From positions 1 to 64,000 of the forward strand of contig NZ_JAJSOK010000035.1 of NCBI RefSeq assembly GCF_021283305.1: 64,000 bases of DNA, given 5' to 3'. The position numbers and the translations under genes are program-made. Below, one piece after another: positions 38,704 to 47,244 of this stretch (position 1 is its first letter; each line of letters opens with the position of its first letter). The notes beneath the pieces were generated by a model. The model was not told the DNA's origin. It ran no database searches and worked only from the letters and a program-made list of their open reading frames with translations. Source of the DNA: Pseudonocardia kujensis (GTDB taxonomy: Bacteria > Actinomycetota > Actinomycetes > Mycobacteriales > Pseudonocardiaceae).

Positions 38704-40086
38704 GTGCCCCACCACGATCTCGTCGTCATCGGTACCGGATCCGGCAACACGTTCCTCGACGAGCGGTACGCCGACAAGGACGTGGCCCTCGTCGAGCACG
38801 GTGTCTTCGGCGGCACGTGCCTCAACGTGGGGTGCATCCCGACCAAGATGTACGTCTACGCGGCCGACGTCGCCGAGCACGTCCGGCGCGCGCCGAAGTA
38901 CGGCGTCGACGCGAGCGTCGACAAGATCCGCTGGCGCGACATCCGGGACCGGGTGTTCGGCCGCATCGACCCGATCTCCGCCGGCGGGCGGGCGTACCGG
39001 GTCGAGCGCAGCCCCAACGTCACCGTGTACTTCGGGCACGCCTCGTTCACCGGACCGCGCGCCCTGCGTGTCGAGCGCACGGACGGCTCCGGCGAGGACC
39101 GGCTCACCGCGGACCAGGTCGTCGTGGCCGCGGGCGGCCGGCCGATGGTCCCGCCGGTGATCGCGAAGTCCGGCATCCCCTACGAGACCTCCGACACCGT
39201 CATGCGGATCGACGACGTGCCGCCGCGGCTGGCCGTGATCGGCGGCGGGTACATCGCCGCCGAGTTCGCGCACGTCTTCTCCGCCCTCGGCAGCACGGTC
39301 ACCCTCGTCGTGCGCGGTGGGCGACTGCTCAAGTCGCACGACGAGACCATCTCGCAGGCCTACACCGACCTCGCCGTCCGCGGCTCGCGCATCGACGTCA
39401 AGCTGAACACGCAGGTCAGGGCGGCCTCTAAGACCGAAGGCGGCATCACCCTCGCGCTCGACGACGGGGAGACGCTCGAGGCGGACGTCGTCCTCGTCGC
39501 CGCCGGCCGCATCCCCAACGGCGACCGGATGAACCTGGGCGCGGCCGGCATCGGCACGCACTCCGACGGCCGGATCGAGGTCGACCGCTTCCAGCGCACC
39601 ACCGCGGAGGGGGTCTGGGCGCTGGGCGACGTCAGCTCGCCGTGGCAGCTCAAGCACGTCGCCAACCGCGAGGCGAAGGTCGTGGGGCACAACGTCCTGC
39701 ACCCCGACGACCTGATCGAGATCGACCACCGGTACGTCCCCTCGGCCGTGTTCACCGACCCGCAGGTCGCGAGCGTGGGCAAGACCGAGGAGCAGTGCCG
39801 GATGACGGACATCGAGTACGTGGTCAAGGTCCAGCGGTTCGGCGACGTCGCCTTCGGCTGGGCCATGGAGGACACCACCAGCCTCTGCAAGGTCATCGCG
39901 GAGAAGGGCACCGGCCGGTTGCTCGGCGCGCACCTCATGGGGCCGGAGGCGTCGTCGCTGATCCAGCCGCTGATCCAGGCGATGTCGTTCGGGCTGACCG
40001 CCCGCGAGATGGCCACCGGCCAGTACTGGATCCACCCGGCGCTGCCCGAGGTGGTGGAGAACGCACTCCTCGGCCTGGACCTGTAG
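38704..40086 (+). CDS. mtr: mycothione reductase
   Basis: 460 aa. Two-dinucleotide-binding flavoprotein disulfide reductase: FAD loop VIGTGSGNTFLDERYADKD, redox pair in GGTCLNVGCIPTK (residues ~39-51), NADPH loop VIGGGYIAAEFAHVFSALG, and the C-terminal base motif WIHPALPEVVENALL (His-Glu). The N-terminal GTGSGN and the spacing to the Cys pair favour mycothione over glutathione or lipoamide reductases. Reduces mycothiol disulfide with NADPH. Leaderless. Confidence 0.95.
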   Translation: MPHHDLVVIGTGSGNTFLDERYADKDVALVEHGVFGGTCLNVGCIPTKMYVYAADVAEHVRRAPKYGVDASVDKIRWRDIRDRVFGRIDPISAGGRAYRVERSPNVTVYFGHASFTGPRALRVERTDGSGEDRLTADQVVVAAGGRPMVPPVIAKSGIPYETSDTVMRIDDVPPRLAVIGGGYIAAEFAHVFSALGSTVTLVVRGGRLLKSHDETISQAYTDLAVRGSRIDVKLNTQVRAASKTEGGITLALDDGETLEADVVLVAAGRIPNGDRMNLGAAGIGTHSDGRIEVDRFQRTTAEGVWALGDVSSPWQLKHVANREAKVVGHNVLHPDDLIEIDHRYVPSAVFTDPQVASVGKTEEQCRMTDIEYVVKVQRFGDVAFGWAMEDTTSLCKVIAEKGTGRLLGAHLMGPEASSLIQPLIQAMSFGLTAREMATGQYWIHPALPEVVENALLGLDL

Positions 40087-40183
40087 ATCTCGCGTTCCCG
40101 GTGAGGGTCCACTTACCCTGGACGGGCTGATCCGCCGCGGCCGCTCTCGGGGCGAGCCGCAGACCGACACACGAGGTACCCGT

Positions 40184-41167
40184 ATGACCCTGGCCGCCCA
40201 GCCGGAGCAGACCCAGCCGGAGCAGATCCAGCCGGAAGCCCGCACCGGGCCGAAGCCCGTCCTCGCCGGGACGCGCGGCCTGCCCCAGCAGATCGGCGTC
40301 CACGTCTTCGTGTTCACGCCGCTCGTCGCCCTGCTGGCCGCGGTCCCGCTGGCGCTCACCGTCGGGTTCCTCGGCTGGTCCGACGTCGTCATCGGGCTCG
40401 TGTTCTACGTGATCAGCGGGCTGGGCATCACCGTCGGGTACCACCGCTACTTCACGCACGGCTCGTTCAAGGCCACCCGCGGGCTGAAGATCGCGCTCGC
40501 GCTCGCCGGCAGCCTCGCCATGCAGGGCCCGGTGATCAAGTGGGTCGCCGACCACCGCCGGCACCACGCCTTCTCCGACAAGGAGGGCGACCCGCACTCC
40601 CCCTGGCTCTTCGGCACCTCGACGCGCGCGCTGGCCAAGGGGTTCTGGCACGCGCACACCGGCTGGCTGTTCGACCGCGACCTCACCAACGAGGAGCGCT
40701 TCACCCCGGACCTGCTGGCGGACACGGACCTGCGCCGCATCGACTCGCTGTTCGGCCTCTGGAGCGCGCTCACCCTGCTGGTCCCCGCCGCGCTGGGCGG
40801 GCTGGTGACCTGGTCCTGGTGGGGCGCGCTGACCGCCCTGTTCTGGGCCGGGCTGGTGCGCGTGGCGCTGCTGCACCACGTCACCTGGTCGATCAACTCC
40901 ATCTGCCACATGTGGGGCGAGCGGCCGTTCGCCGCGCGGGACCGCTCCGCGAACGTCTGGTGGCTCGCCGTCCTCTCCTTCGGCGAGTCCTGGCACAACC
41001 TGCACCACGCCGACCCCACGTGCGCGCGGCACGGCGTCCGCAAGGGGCAGGTCGACCTGTCCGCGATCGCCATCCGGGCGTTCGAGAGGCTGGGCCGGGC
41101 CACCGCCGTCCGCTGGCCCACGACCAAGCGCCTCGACCGGCTCGCCAAGGACCCCGCCGCGGCCTGA
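40184..41167 (+). CDS. acyl-CoA (stearoyl-CoA type delta-9) desaturase
   Basis: 327 aa integral membrane di-iron desaturase. Three histidine boxes: HRYFTH (near residue 87), HRRHHAFSDKEGDPHSP (near 124) and HNLHH (near 270). Four TM helices, e.g. VFTPLVALLAAVPLALTVGFL and VVIGLVFYVISGLGITVG. The N-terminus has a TQPEQIQPE tandem. A -10 TACCCT at 40114-40119 and GAGGT 8 nt before ATG. Produces monounsaturated acyl chains for membrane lipids; a redox partner is not adjacent. Confidence 0.93.
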   Translation: MTLAAQPEQTQPEQIQPEARTGPKPVLAGTRGLPQQIGVHVFVFTPLVALLAAVPLALTVGFLGWSDVVIGLVFYVISGLGITVGYHRYFTHGSFKATRGLKIALALAGSLAMQGPVIKWVADHRRHHAFSDKEGDPHSPWLFGTSTRALAKGFWHAHTGWLFDRDLTNEERFTPDLLADTDLRRIDSLFGLWSALTLLVPAALGGLVTWSWWGALTALFWAGLVRVALLHHVTWSINSICHMWGERPFAARDRSANVWWLAVLSFGESWHNLHHADPTCARHGVRKGQVDLSAIAIRAFERLGRATAVRWPTTKRLDRLAKDPAAA

Positions 41168-41268
41168 GACCTTGCGGTGCAGGCGCTGCCGAGGTGATCG
41201 TGCCGTTCCGGGCCGAGCGCCGTCATCGAGCGGCCGGGCTCGTGCGGACGTAGGCTTCTCGCCGCTCA

Positions 41269-41280
41269 CTCACGCGTGAG
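41269..41280. promoter_or_regulatory. 12-bp palindrome at the 5' end of the MFS transcript
   Basis: CTCACGCGTGAG, perfect, lies 13 bp after a -10-like TAGGCT (41251-41256) and overlaps the start of the GAGGAGG ribosome-binding region of ATG 41293. Well placed for a repressor operator. Confidence 0.45.
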
Positions 41281-41292
41281 GAGGCCCCGTCC

Positions 41293-42732
41293 ATGGCCGT
41301 GCTGGTACCCCACGAGCCCCCGAGGACCTGGACGCTGGAGGAGGTCCTGGTCACCGAGCCGGGCGTGATCCGCAGAGCGATCGCCGCCGCGGCGATCGGT
41401 AACGTCACCGAGTGGTACGACTTCGGCGTCTACGCCTACTTCGAACCGACGATCAGGAAGGTCTTCTTCTCCGGCCTCAGCGAGACCGTCGGCACCATCG
41501 CGACGTTCGGGCTGTTCGCCGTCGCGTTCCTGATCCGGCCGTTGGGCGGGCTGTTCTTCGGCCCGCTGGCCGACCGGATCGGCCGCAACCGCGTGCTGGC
41601 CACGACGATGGTGCTGATGGCGCTGGGCACCTTCGCGATCGGGTGCATCCCCAGCGAGAGCCGCATCGGCATCTGGGCGCCGATCCTGCTCCTGCTGGCG
41701 CGGCTGGTTCAGGGGTTCTCCACCGGCGGCGAGTACGGCAACGCGATGACGTTCATCGCCGAGTACGCCCCGGACCGCCGCCGCGGCTTCCTGGGCAGCT
41801 GGCTGGAGTTCGGCACGTTCACCGGCTACCTGCTCGGGGCCGTCGTGGTCACCGTCGCCGACACCGCCCTCACCCAGGACCAGCTGCTGTCCTGGGGCTG
41901 GCGGCTGCCGTTCTTCGTCGCCCTGCCCCTCGGCCTGATCGGGGTCTACATGCGCACCCGGCTGGCCGACACCCCCGCCTTCGTCGCCCTGGAGCGCGAG
42001 GCCGAGCAGCGGGAGAAGGCGCACCGGAACCTGCACCCGCACGAGACCCGGACCCTGCTCGCCCTGTGGCCGTTCCTGCTGGTCTGCATGGGTCTGGTGC
42101 TGGTCTGGAACGTCACCAACTACATGCTCACCTCCTACATGCCGACCTACGTCACCGAGACCGTGCCGAAGGCGCAGGGCGCGACCACCGACACCACGAC
42201 CACCTCCCAGGTGGTGCAGATCGCCGTGATGGTGGTCGCCCTGCTGCTGATCCCGCTGATCGGGAGGCTCTCGGACCGCATCGGACGCAAGCCGATCGCC
42301 TGGGTGGGCTCCATCGGGCTGGTCGTGCTGGGCCTGCCGATGATCCTGCTGGTCCGGACCGAGACCACGGTGGGGATCTTCCTCGGCCTGATGATCATGG
42401 GTTTGCTGTTGATCTGCTTCAGCGCGACGATGCCCTCGACGCTGCCCTCGCTGTTCCCGACCGAGGTGCGCGGCGGGGGCCTGTCGATCGCGTTCAACGT
42501 GTCGGTGTCGGCCTTCGCCGGCACCACCTCGCTGGTGGTCGGCGCCCTGGTCGCGCTGTCCGGCGACCTGAACTGGCCGGCCTACTACCTGATCATCGCC
42601 GGGGCCATCGGCATCGCCTCGCTCTGGTTCCTGCAGGAGCCCAACCGCCGGCGCATGTGGGGCTCCCCGCCGTCGGCCACCAGCCGGGAGGAGGCCGAGC
42701 GGATCGTCCGGGCGCAGCAGACGCAGCCCTGA
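41293..42732 (+). CDS. MFS transporter, metabolite:H+ symporter (MHS/ProP-like)
   Basis: 479 aa, 12 TM helices. The IGNVTEWYDFGVYAYFEPTI first helix region is the MHS-family signature. The MFS loop 2-3 motif is GPLADRIGRNRVL, repeated as GRLSDRIGRKPI between TM8 and TM9; RLVQGFSTGGEYGNAMTFIAEYAPDRRRGFLGSW is characteristic. Transports a carboxylate, betaine or proline-like compound with protons; substrate not determinable. Convergent with the acyltransferase gene. Confidence 0.93.
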   Translation: MAVLVPHEPPRTWTLEEVLVTEPGVIRRAIAAAAIGNVTEWYDFGVYAYFEPTIRKVFFSGLSETVGTIATFGLFAVAFLIRPLGGLFFGPLADRIGRNRVLATTMVLMALGTFAIGCIPSESRIGIWAPILLLLARLVQGFSTGGEYGNAMTFIAEYAPDRRRGFLGSWLEFGTFTGYLLGAVVVTVADTALTQDQLLSWGWRLPFFVALPLGLIGVYMRTRLADTPAFVALEREAEQREKAHRNLHPHETRTLLALWPFLLVCMGLVLVWNVTNYMLTSYMPTYVTETVPKAQGATTDTTTTSQVVQIAVMVVALLLIPLIGRLSDRIGRKPIAWVGSIGLVVLGLPMILLVRTETTVGIFLGLMIMGLLLICFSATMPSTLPSLFPTEVRGGGLSIAFNVSVSAFAGTTSLVVGALVALSGDLNWPAYYLIIAGAIGIASLWFLQEPNRRRMWGSPPSATSREEAERIVRAQQTQP

Positions 42733-42777
42733 GCGCCCACGCCGCCGCACCGGGGCCACGGGGCGCCGAGCGGTCCC

Positions 42778-43599
42778 TCAGCTCGCCGCGGGAGGCTCTG
42801 CGACGGGTTCCGGCGGCCCGGCGGGGGCGGGGGCGCTCGCCGGGTCGTAGGGCTCCGCCGGCGGCGTCTCCCCCCGCACCTTCCCGACCAGCTCGGTGAC
42901 GGCGGACATGATCGCCGCCGTGGCCCCGTCGAGGTTCGTCCTGGTCCGCGGCCTGCCGACGTACGCGGACAGGTCGACCGGGGGCCCGGCCACCACGCTG
43001 ACCCGCTTCCGGGGCCAGAGCGAGGGCTTCCCGTCGGTCGGCAGCACGTCCTGGGTCCCCCAGTTGGCCAGGGGGATCACCGGCACCCCGGTCATGACCG
43101 CGATCCGGCCGATCCCGTTCTTCGCCTTCATCGGCCAGCCCGCCGGGTCGGCCGTGTACGTCCCCTCCGGGTAGAACACCACGACCTCGCCGCGCTCGAG
43201 GGCCGCGACGGCCTCCTTGTAGGCGTCGGTCGCCCGGGCGGACTGCCGGTACACGGGGATGTGCCCGCCCTTGCCGAGCACCGAGCGCACGATCGGCACG
43301 TCCCACAGCTCGGACTTGGCCAGGTACCGCGGCATCCGCCGGTGCGAGATCACGAACGCGGTGTCGAAGATCGGGTCCGACGACGACACGTGGTTGGCCG
43401 CGATCAGCACCCCACCCGTGCGCGGGATCCGCTCCCCGCCCGACCAGCCGAGCTTGGTGAAGAGCATGACGAACGGCCAGATCACCTCGATGGCCAGCCC
43501 GAACCAGAAGCCCGAGCCCCGGCGCCGGCGGCGCAGCGTCAGCAGCAGGCGCCGGCGGGCCGTCAGCGGCGGCGGCAGGTCCGGTGCGGCACTCGTCAC
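42778..43599 (-). CDS. PlsC-like 1-acylglycerol-3-phosphate acyltransferase
   Basis: 273 aa from GTG 43599 (GGAGGAG 4 nt upstream; an in-frame start further upstream would add 36 poorly conserved residues). Motif I NHVSSSD (NHxxxxD), motif II KSELWDVPIVRSVLGKGGHIPVYR, motif III FYPEGTYT and motif IV GVPVIPLANWG. N-terminal hydrophobic anchor GLAIEVIWPFVMLFTKLGW. The C-terminus is Pro/Ala-rich. Transfers acyl groups to lysophosphatidate or a related acceptor at the membrane. Confidence 0.92.
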   Translation of the reverse strand: MTSAAPDLPPPLTARRRLLLTLRRRRRGSGFWFGLAIEVIWPFVMLFTKLGWSGGERIPRTGGVLIAANHVSSSDPIFDTAFVISHRRMPRYLAKSELWDVPIVRSVLGKGGHIPVYRQSARATDAYKEAVAALERGEVVVFYPEGTYTADPAGWPMKAKNGIGRIAVMTGVPVIPLANWGTQDVLPTDGKPSLWPRKRVSVVAGPPVDLSAYVGRPRTRTNLDGATAAIMSAVTELVGKVRGETPPAEPYDPASAPAPAGPPEPVAEPPAAS

Positions 43600-43759
43600 G
43601 TCTCCTCCATCGGTCGGTACTCCCCCGATCCTCGCCCACGACGGACGGACGGACGGGCCCGGGGCGGGCGATGCTCCCCCGATGTGACATGTCTCCCAGG
43701 ACACCACCCGACGGTCCCGCGAGGATCGGAGGAACTACGGAACCGCCGAACGACGTGAG

Positions 43760-44467
43760 GTGCACGTGCCCGAGAGCCTGCCGCGGCTGGAACCCGTCGG
43801 ACCGCAGCGGGGGCGTCCGGCCGCGCTCGCCGTCGTCGCCCACGGGGGCAGTGCCAACGGGACCGACTCCGCCGGCCTGCGCGGGCTGCCCTACTGGCGG
43901 ATGGTGCCCTTCGCCCGGGCGCTCGCGCGCACCGACGGCCTCGCGGTGTTCCTGCTGCGGTACCGGCTGCGCGGCTGGAACGGGGTCGCCCGCGACGCCG
44001 CCCGCGACGCCGACGAGATGCTCACCGACCTGCACGGACGCCACCCGGGCGTCCCGATCGCGCTGGTCGGGCACTCGATGGGCGGGCGCGCCGTGCTGCA
44101 CGCCGCCGGCGGCGCGGGCGTCCGGGCCGTCGCCGCCCTGGCCCCGTGGCTCGACGGCACCGACCCCGTCGAGCAGCTCGCCGGGCGCAGCCTGCTGATC
44201 GCCCACGGCGACCGCGAGCGCACCACCGACCCCCGCGAGTCGCTGGCCTATGCCGTCCGGGCCCGCGAGGTCACCGACCGGGTCGCACGGTTCGACGTGC
44301 TCGGCGACGGGCACGCCATGCTCCGGCGCGCCCGGGAGTGGCACGCCCTCGTGACCCGGTTCGTGCTCGGCGAGCTCGGGCTCGCCGCGGAGGACCCGGC
44401 GATCGCCGACGCGATGCGGCAGCCGTGCCCGGACGGCCTGCAGGTCCCCCTCCCGGGGGCCCGGTGA
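43760..44467 (+). CDS. alpha/beta hydrolase (serine esterase/lysophospholipase-like)
   Basis: 235 aa from GTG 43760 (GTG 43766 also possible). Beta-strand HGG oxyanion region VVAHGGSANG, nucleophile elbow VGHSMGGRA (residue ~100), acid in LLIAHGDRERTTDPR and histidine in LGDGHAMLRRA. Resembles mycobacterial Rv2854, which lies beside mtr, supporting a conserved neighbourhood. Substrate unknown. Divergent from the PlsC-like gene, which may hint at a lipid substrate. Confidence 0.82.
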   Translation: MHVPESLPRLEPVGPQRGRPAALAVVAHGGSANGTDSAGLRGLPYWRMVPFARALARTDGLAVFLLRYRLRGWNGVARDAARDADEMLTDLHGRHPGVPIALVGHSMGGRAVLHAAGGAGVRAVAALAPWLDGTDPVEQLAGRSLLIAHGDRERTTDPRESLAYAVRAREVTDRVARFDVLGDGHAMLRRAREWHALVTRFVLGELGLAAEDPAIADAMRQPCPDGLQVPLPGAR

Positions 44468-44640
44468 CGGCGCGTCGGTACGCCGACGGGCGGGCCCGGC
44501 GAGAGGACCGTTCTCCCGTGAGCTCCTGCGGAGGTCCGGGGAGGCGGGCGAGACTCCCCGTGCCACCTCAGGGATGGGGCGAACCGACCGCTCGCCGGCG
44601 CCGTGTCCGGATCCTCGGACCGGGACGGCCTCCCGCCCGG
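44468..44640. other. convergent intergenic region
   Basis: 173 bp between two gene ends. Contains short GC-rich inverted repeats such as GTCGG-TAC-CCGAC-like bases near 44475 that could aid termination. No gene seen. Confidence 0.4.
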
Positions 44641-45210
44641 TCAGGGGCGGGCGGCCAGGCCCGGCAGGCCGTCGAGGCTCACGTCGTTGCGGGTGCGGTG
44701 GTACTCCACCATCTGCTCGGGCGACTTCCTCGCCAGCGCCTTGTCCAGGACGTCGCGTTCCTCGACCAGGTCCATCCGCGGCACGGCGAACCCGCACGAG
44801 TCGGCCACCCGCGTGACGTCGACGGTCACCACCGAGCGCGCGCCGTGCAGGCGGCTCGCCCCGGCCTCGCCGAACGTGGCCACGGCCTCCTCGAACCCGG
44901 GCTCGCCGACGGCGACCACGCGCCCGGTGCCGTGCAGCCGCACGACGGTCGGCCGGCCCTCGAAGGCGCAGAACATCACGCAGATCCGGCCGTTCTCGCG
45001 CAGGTGGGCCACGGTCTCGATGCCGCTGCCGGTGAGGTCGAGGTAGGCCACCGTGTGCGCGTCGAGCACCCGGAAGGTGCCGCGCGTGCCCTTCGGCGAC
45101 AGGTTCACCAGACCGTCCGCGGAGAGCGGCGCCGTGCCGACGAAGAAGACCGGCTGCCGCTCCAGCCACTCCCACAGCTTCGGCGTGATGCCGTCGTAGA
45201 CCGTGCCCAC
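44641..45210 (-). CDS. pyridoxamine 5'-phosphate oxidase-related split-barrel protein
   Basis: 189 aa. MGTVYDGITPKLWEWLERQPVFFVGTA, LVNLSPKGTRGTFRVLD, LTGSGIETVAHLRENGRICVMFCAF and RMDLVEERDVLDKAL define a widespread actinobacterial PPOX-family group that binds flavin or heme. It lacks residues for true PNP oxidase. Function unknown. The start at 45210 follows the neighbouring gene's stop at 45242, so the two may be one transcript. Confidence 0.85.
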   Translation of the reverse strand: MGTVYDGITPKLWEWLERQPVFFVGTAPLSADGLVNLSPKGTRGTFRVLDAHTVAYLDLTGSGIETVAHLRENGRICVMFCAFEGRPTVVRLHGTGRVVAVGEPGFEEAVATFGEAGASRLHGARSVVTVDVTRVADSCGFAVPRMDLVEERDVLDKALARKSPEQMVEYHRTRNDVSLDGLPGLAARP

Positions 45211-45241
45211 GGACCGAGCGTAGAGCCGGGGCCGGCGCCGT

Positions 45242-45787
45242 TCACCAGGCTTTCCGGCCGATTTCTGCGAGGAGGCGGGTGTGCGCGTCCGCGCCGGGCG
45301 GCGGGGTGAGCGCCGGGCCGAACACCGTGCCCGCCTCGCGGACCTCGTCCGGCATCATCTCCAGCACGGCCGCGACCCGCGGGAACTCGTCCTCCGGGAC
45401 CGCGACGTCGAGGCCCGCGGCCCGGCCCAGGTCCCAGCGGTGCACCACGAGGTCGAACGTCACGAACCCGTCGACGGCCCCCTCGAAGGTCTGTGTGCCG
45501 AACATGCCCTCGTAGGTCGCGCCGGCCCGCTCGGGGTCCTCCAGGTCGGCCTGCACGATGTCCCGGACGTACGCGAACGCCTCCGCGCGGTCCTCCGGGC
45601 CCGGCTCGGGCTTGCGGCCCACCAGGCCCAGGAACATGCCGTGGACGTCGACGACGTGCGCCACGACGTCGGCCGCGGTCCACCCGTGGCAGGGCGACGG
45701 CGCGGACCAGCGGTCCGCGGGGACGGCCGCGATCGTGGCGGCGAAGGCCGCGGCGTGCCGGGCGTAGCGCTCCGAGATCTCCGTCAT
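45242..45787 (-). CDS. DinB/maleylpyruvate isomerase family (mycothiol-dependent type) protein
   Basis: 181 aa from ATG 45787. Helical bundle with APSPCHGWTAADVVAHVVDVHGMFLG (the conserved histidines of the metal-binding MDMPI/TIGR03086 group: H in CHGW and in VAHVVD) and FDLVVHRWDLGRA giving the third histidine. The family includes mycothiol-dependent isomerases and S-transferases, consistent with the mycothione reductase in this window. Substrate unknown. Confidence 0.87.
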   Translation of the reverse strand: MTEISERYARHAAAFAATIAAVPADRWSAPSPCHGWTAADVVAHVVDVHGMFLGLVGRKPEPGPEDRAEAFAYVRDIVQADLEDPERAGATYEGMFGTQTFEGAVDGFVTFDLVVHRWDLGRAAGLDVAVPEDEFPRVAAVLEMMPDEVREAGTVFGPALTPPPGADAHTRLLAEIGRKAW

Positions 45788-45834
45788 GCGGCCCAGCCTG
45801 GCAGCGGGCCGCATCCCGGGACAGGAGATACCCG

Positions 45835-46686
45835 TCAGGGCAGGGTGAGGATCTCGGCGCCGTCGGTCGTGACCAGCACGGTGTGCTCGAACTGCGCGGT
45901 CTTCTTCCGATCCTTGGTGACGACCGTCCAACCGTCGTCCCAGATGTCGTACTCGATCGTGCCGAGCGTGATCATCGGCTCGATCGTGAACGTCATGCCC
46001 GGCTCGAGAACCGTGTGGACGTCCGGCTGGTCGTAGTGCAGCACCACGAGGCCGCTGTGGAACGAGCGCCCGATGCCGTGCCCGGTGAAGTCGCGGACCA
46101 CGCCGTAGCCGAAGCGCTTGGCGTAGGACTCGATGACCCGCCCGACGACGTTGAGCTCGCGGCCCGGCCGCACCGCCTTGATGGCGCGCAGGGTCGCCTC
46201 GCGGGTGCGCTCGACCAGCAGGCGGTCCTCCTCGCTGACGTCGCCGGCGAGGAAGGTGGCGTTCGTGTCCCCGTGCACGCCGCCGATGAAGGCGGTCACG
46301 TCGATGTTCACGATGTCGCCGTCGTTCACGACGGTGGTGTCGGGGATCCCGTGGCAGATGACCTCGTTCAGGCTGGTGCAGCAGGACTTCGGGAAGCCGC
46401 GGTAGCCCAGCGTCGAGGGGTAGGCGTCGTGGTCGACCAGGAACTCGTGGACCACGCGGTCGATCTCGTCCGTGGTGACGCCGGGCCGCACGGCCTCGCC
46501 GCCCACCTGCAGCGCCTGCGCCGCGATCCGGCTCGCGACCCGCATCGCCTCGATGGTCTCCGGCGTCTGCACGTCCGAGTCCCGGCTCGGCGACGGCGCC
46601 TTCTTCCCGACGTACTCCGGCCGCGGGATGTGGGCGGGGACGTCACGGATCGGGGTCGGCGCGCCGGGAACGAGAACTGCGGTCAC
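45835..46686 (-). CDS. map: type I methionine aminopeptidase with N-terminal extension
   Basis: 283 aa from GTG 46686. A ~40-residue extension ([17 protein letters not shown]) with an SH3-binding-like Pro motif, as in mycobacterial MapB, precedes the catalytic domain. Metal ligands: D in [11 protein letters not shown] and GDTNATF, H in [12 protein letters not shown] in TIEPM and QFEHTVLVT. Removes N-terminal Met from nascent chains. A -10 TACAGT lies 6 nt before the start, so it is leaderless. Matches Rv2861c in position. Confidence 0.96.
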   Translation of the reverse strand: MTAVLVPGAPTPIRDVPAHIPRPEYVGKKAPSPSRDSDVQTPETIEAMRVASRIAAQALQVGGEAVRPGVTTDEIDRVVHEFLVDHDAYPSTLGYRGFPKSCCTSLNEVICHGIPDTTVVNDGDIVNIDVTAFIGGVHGDTNATFLAGDVSEEDRLLVERTREATLRAIKAVRPGRELNVVGRVIESYAKRFGYGVVRDFTGHGIGRSFHSGLVVLHYDQPDVHTVLEPGMTFTIEPMITLGTIEYDIWDDGWTVVTKDRKKTAQFEHTVLVTTDGAEILTLP

Positions 46687-46692
46687 GCCTCG

Positions 46693-46698
46693 ACTGTA
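46693..46698 (-). promoter_or_regulatory. -10 box of a leaderless map transcript
   Basis: Minus-strand TACAGT, 6 nt, GTG 46686. Confidence 0.55.
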
Positions 46699-46805
46699 GC
46701 CCGGGGCCCGCGGCCCTTTCCGCCCCCGGCGACGCAGGTCGCACCGCACGGGCGCGGTCGCACGACGGGTCGATGCTCCGCACCTGCGCTGCAGGTTCCC
46801 GTGGA

Positions 46806-47189
46806 TCAGCGGACGGAGGTGCGGCGGTGGGAGAGGCGGGAGGTCAGGGCGGCGACGCCCCGCCAGCCCAGCAGGAACACCGCCAGCGAGACCGTGGCGA
46901 CGATCGCGAAGCTCAGCGGCAGCCGGCCGGTGAAGGCGGCGCGCAGCAGCAGGCCGAGGACGGCGGTGCCGGCGAGCACGACGCCGCCCGCCCTGAACCC
47001 GACCGGGTGCGCCCGCACCCACGGTGTGGCCCACGCGGCGACGGCGCCGGCCAGGAACGGCGCGGCGGTGCCGAGCAGCCCGACGACGCTGCCCGCCTCC
47101 TCGTGGCTCGCGCGCCCGATCGCGGCGAACACCAGGACGGCCACGACGTCGGCGGCGAAGGCCAGGACGGGGATGCGGGGGCGGCGCAC
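46806..47189 (-). CDS. DUF3054 membrane protein
   Basis: 127 aa, four predicted TM helices ([79 protein letters not shown]). The [21 protein letters not shown] start and [12 protein letters not shown] loop are typical of DUF3054. Function unknown. A -10 TAGGCT (47196-47201) is 6 nt before GTG 47189, giving a leaderless start. Lies between the PBP gene and map. Confidence 0.85.
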   Translation of the reverse strand: MRRPRIPVLAFAADVVAVLVFAAIGRASHEEAGSVVGLLGTAAPFLAGAVAAWATPWVRAHPVGFRAGGVVLAGTAVLGLLLRAAFTGRLPLSFAIVATVSLAVFLLGWRGVAALTSRLSHRRTSVR

Positions 47190-47195
47190 CCGTCG

Positions 47196-47201
47196 AGCCT
47201 A
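47196..47201 (-). promoter_or_regulatory. -10 box of a leaderless DUF3054 transcript
   Basis: Minus-strand TAGGCT, 6 nt, GTG 47189. Confidence 0.5.
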
Positions 47202-47244
47202 CGCCCGCGTCCGGAGCCCGGGCCGCAGCGCCGCGCGAGGTTCC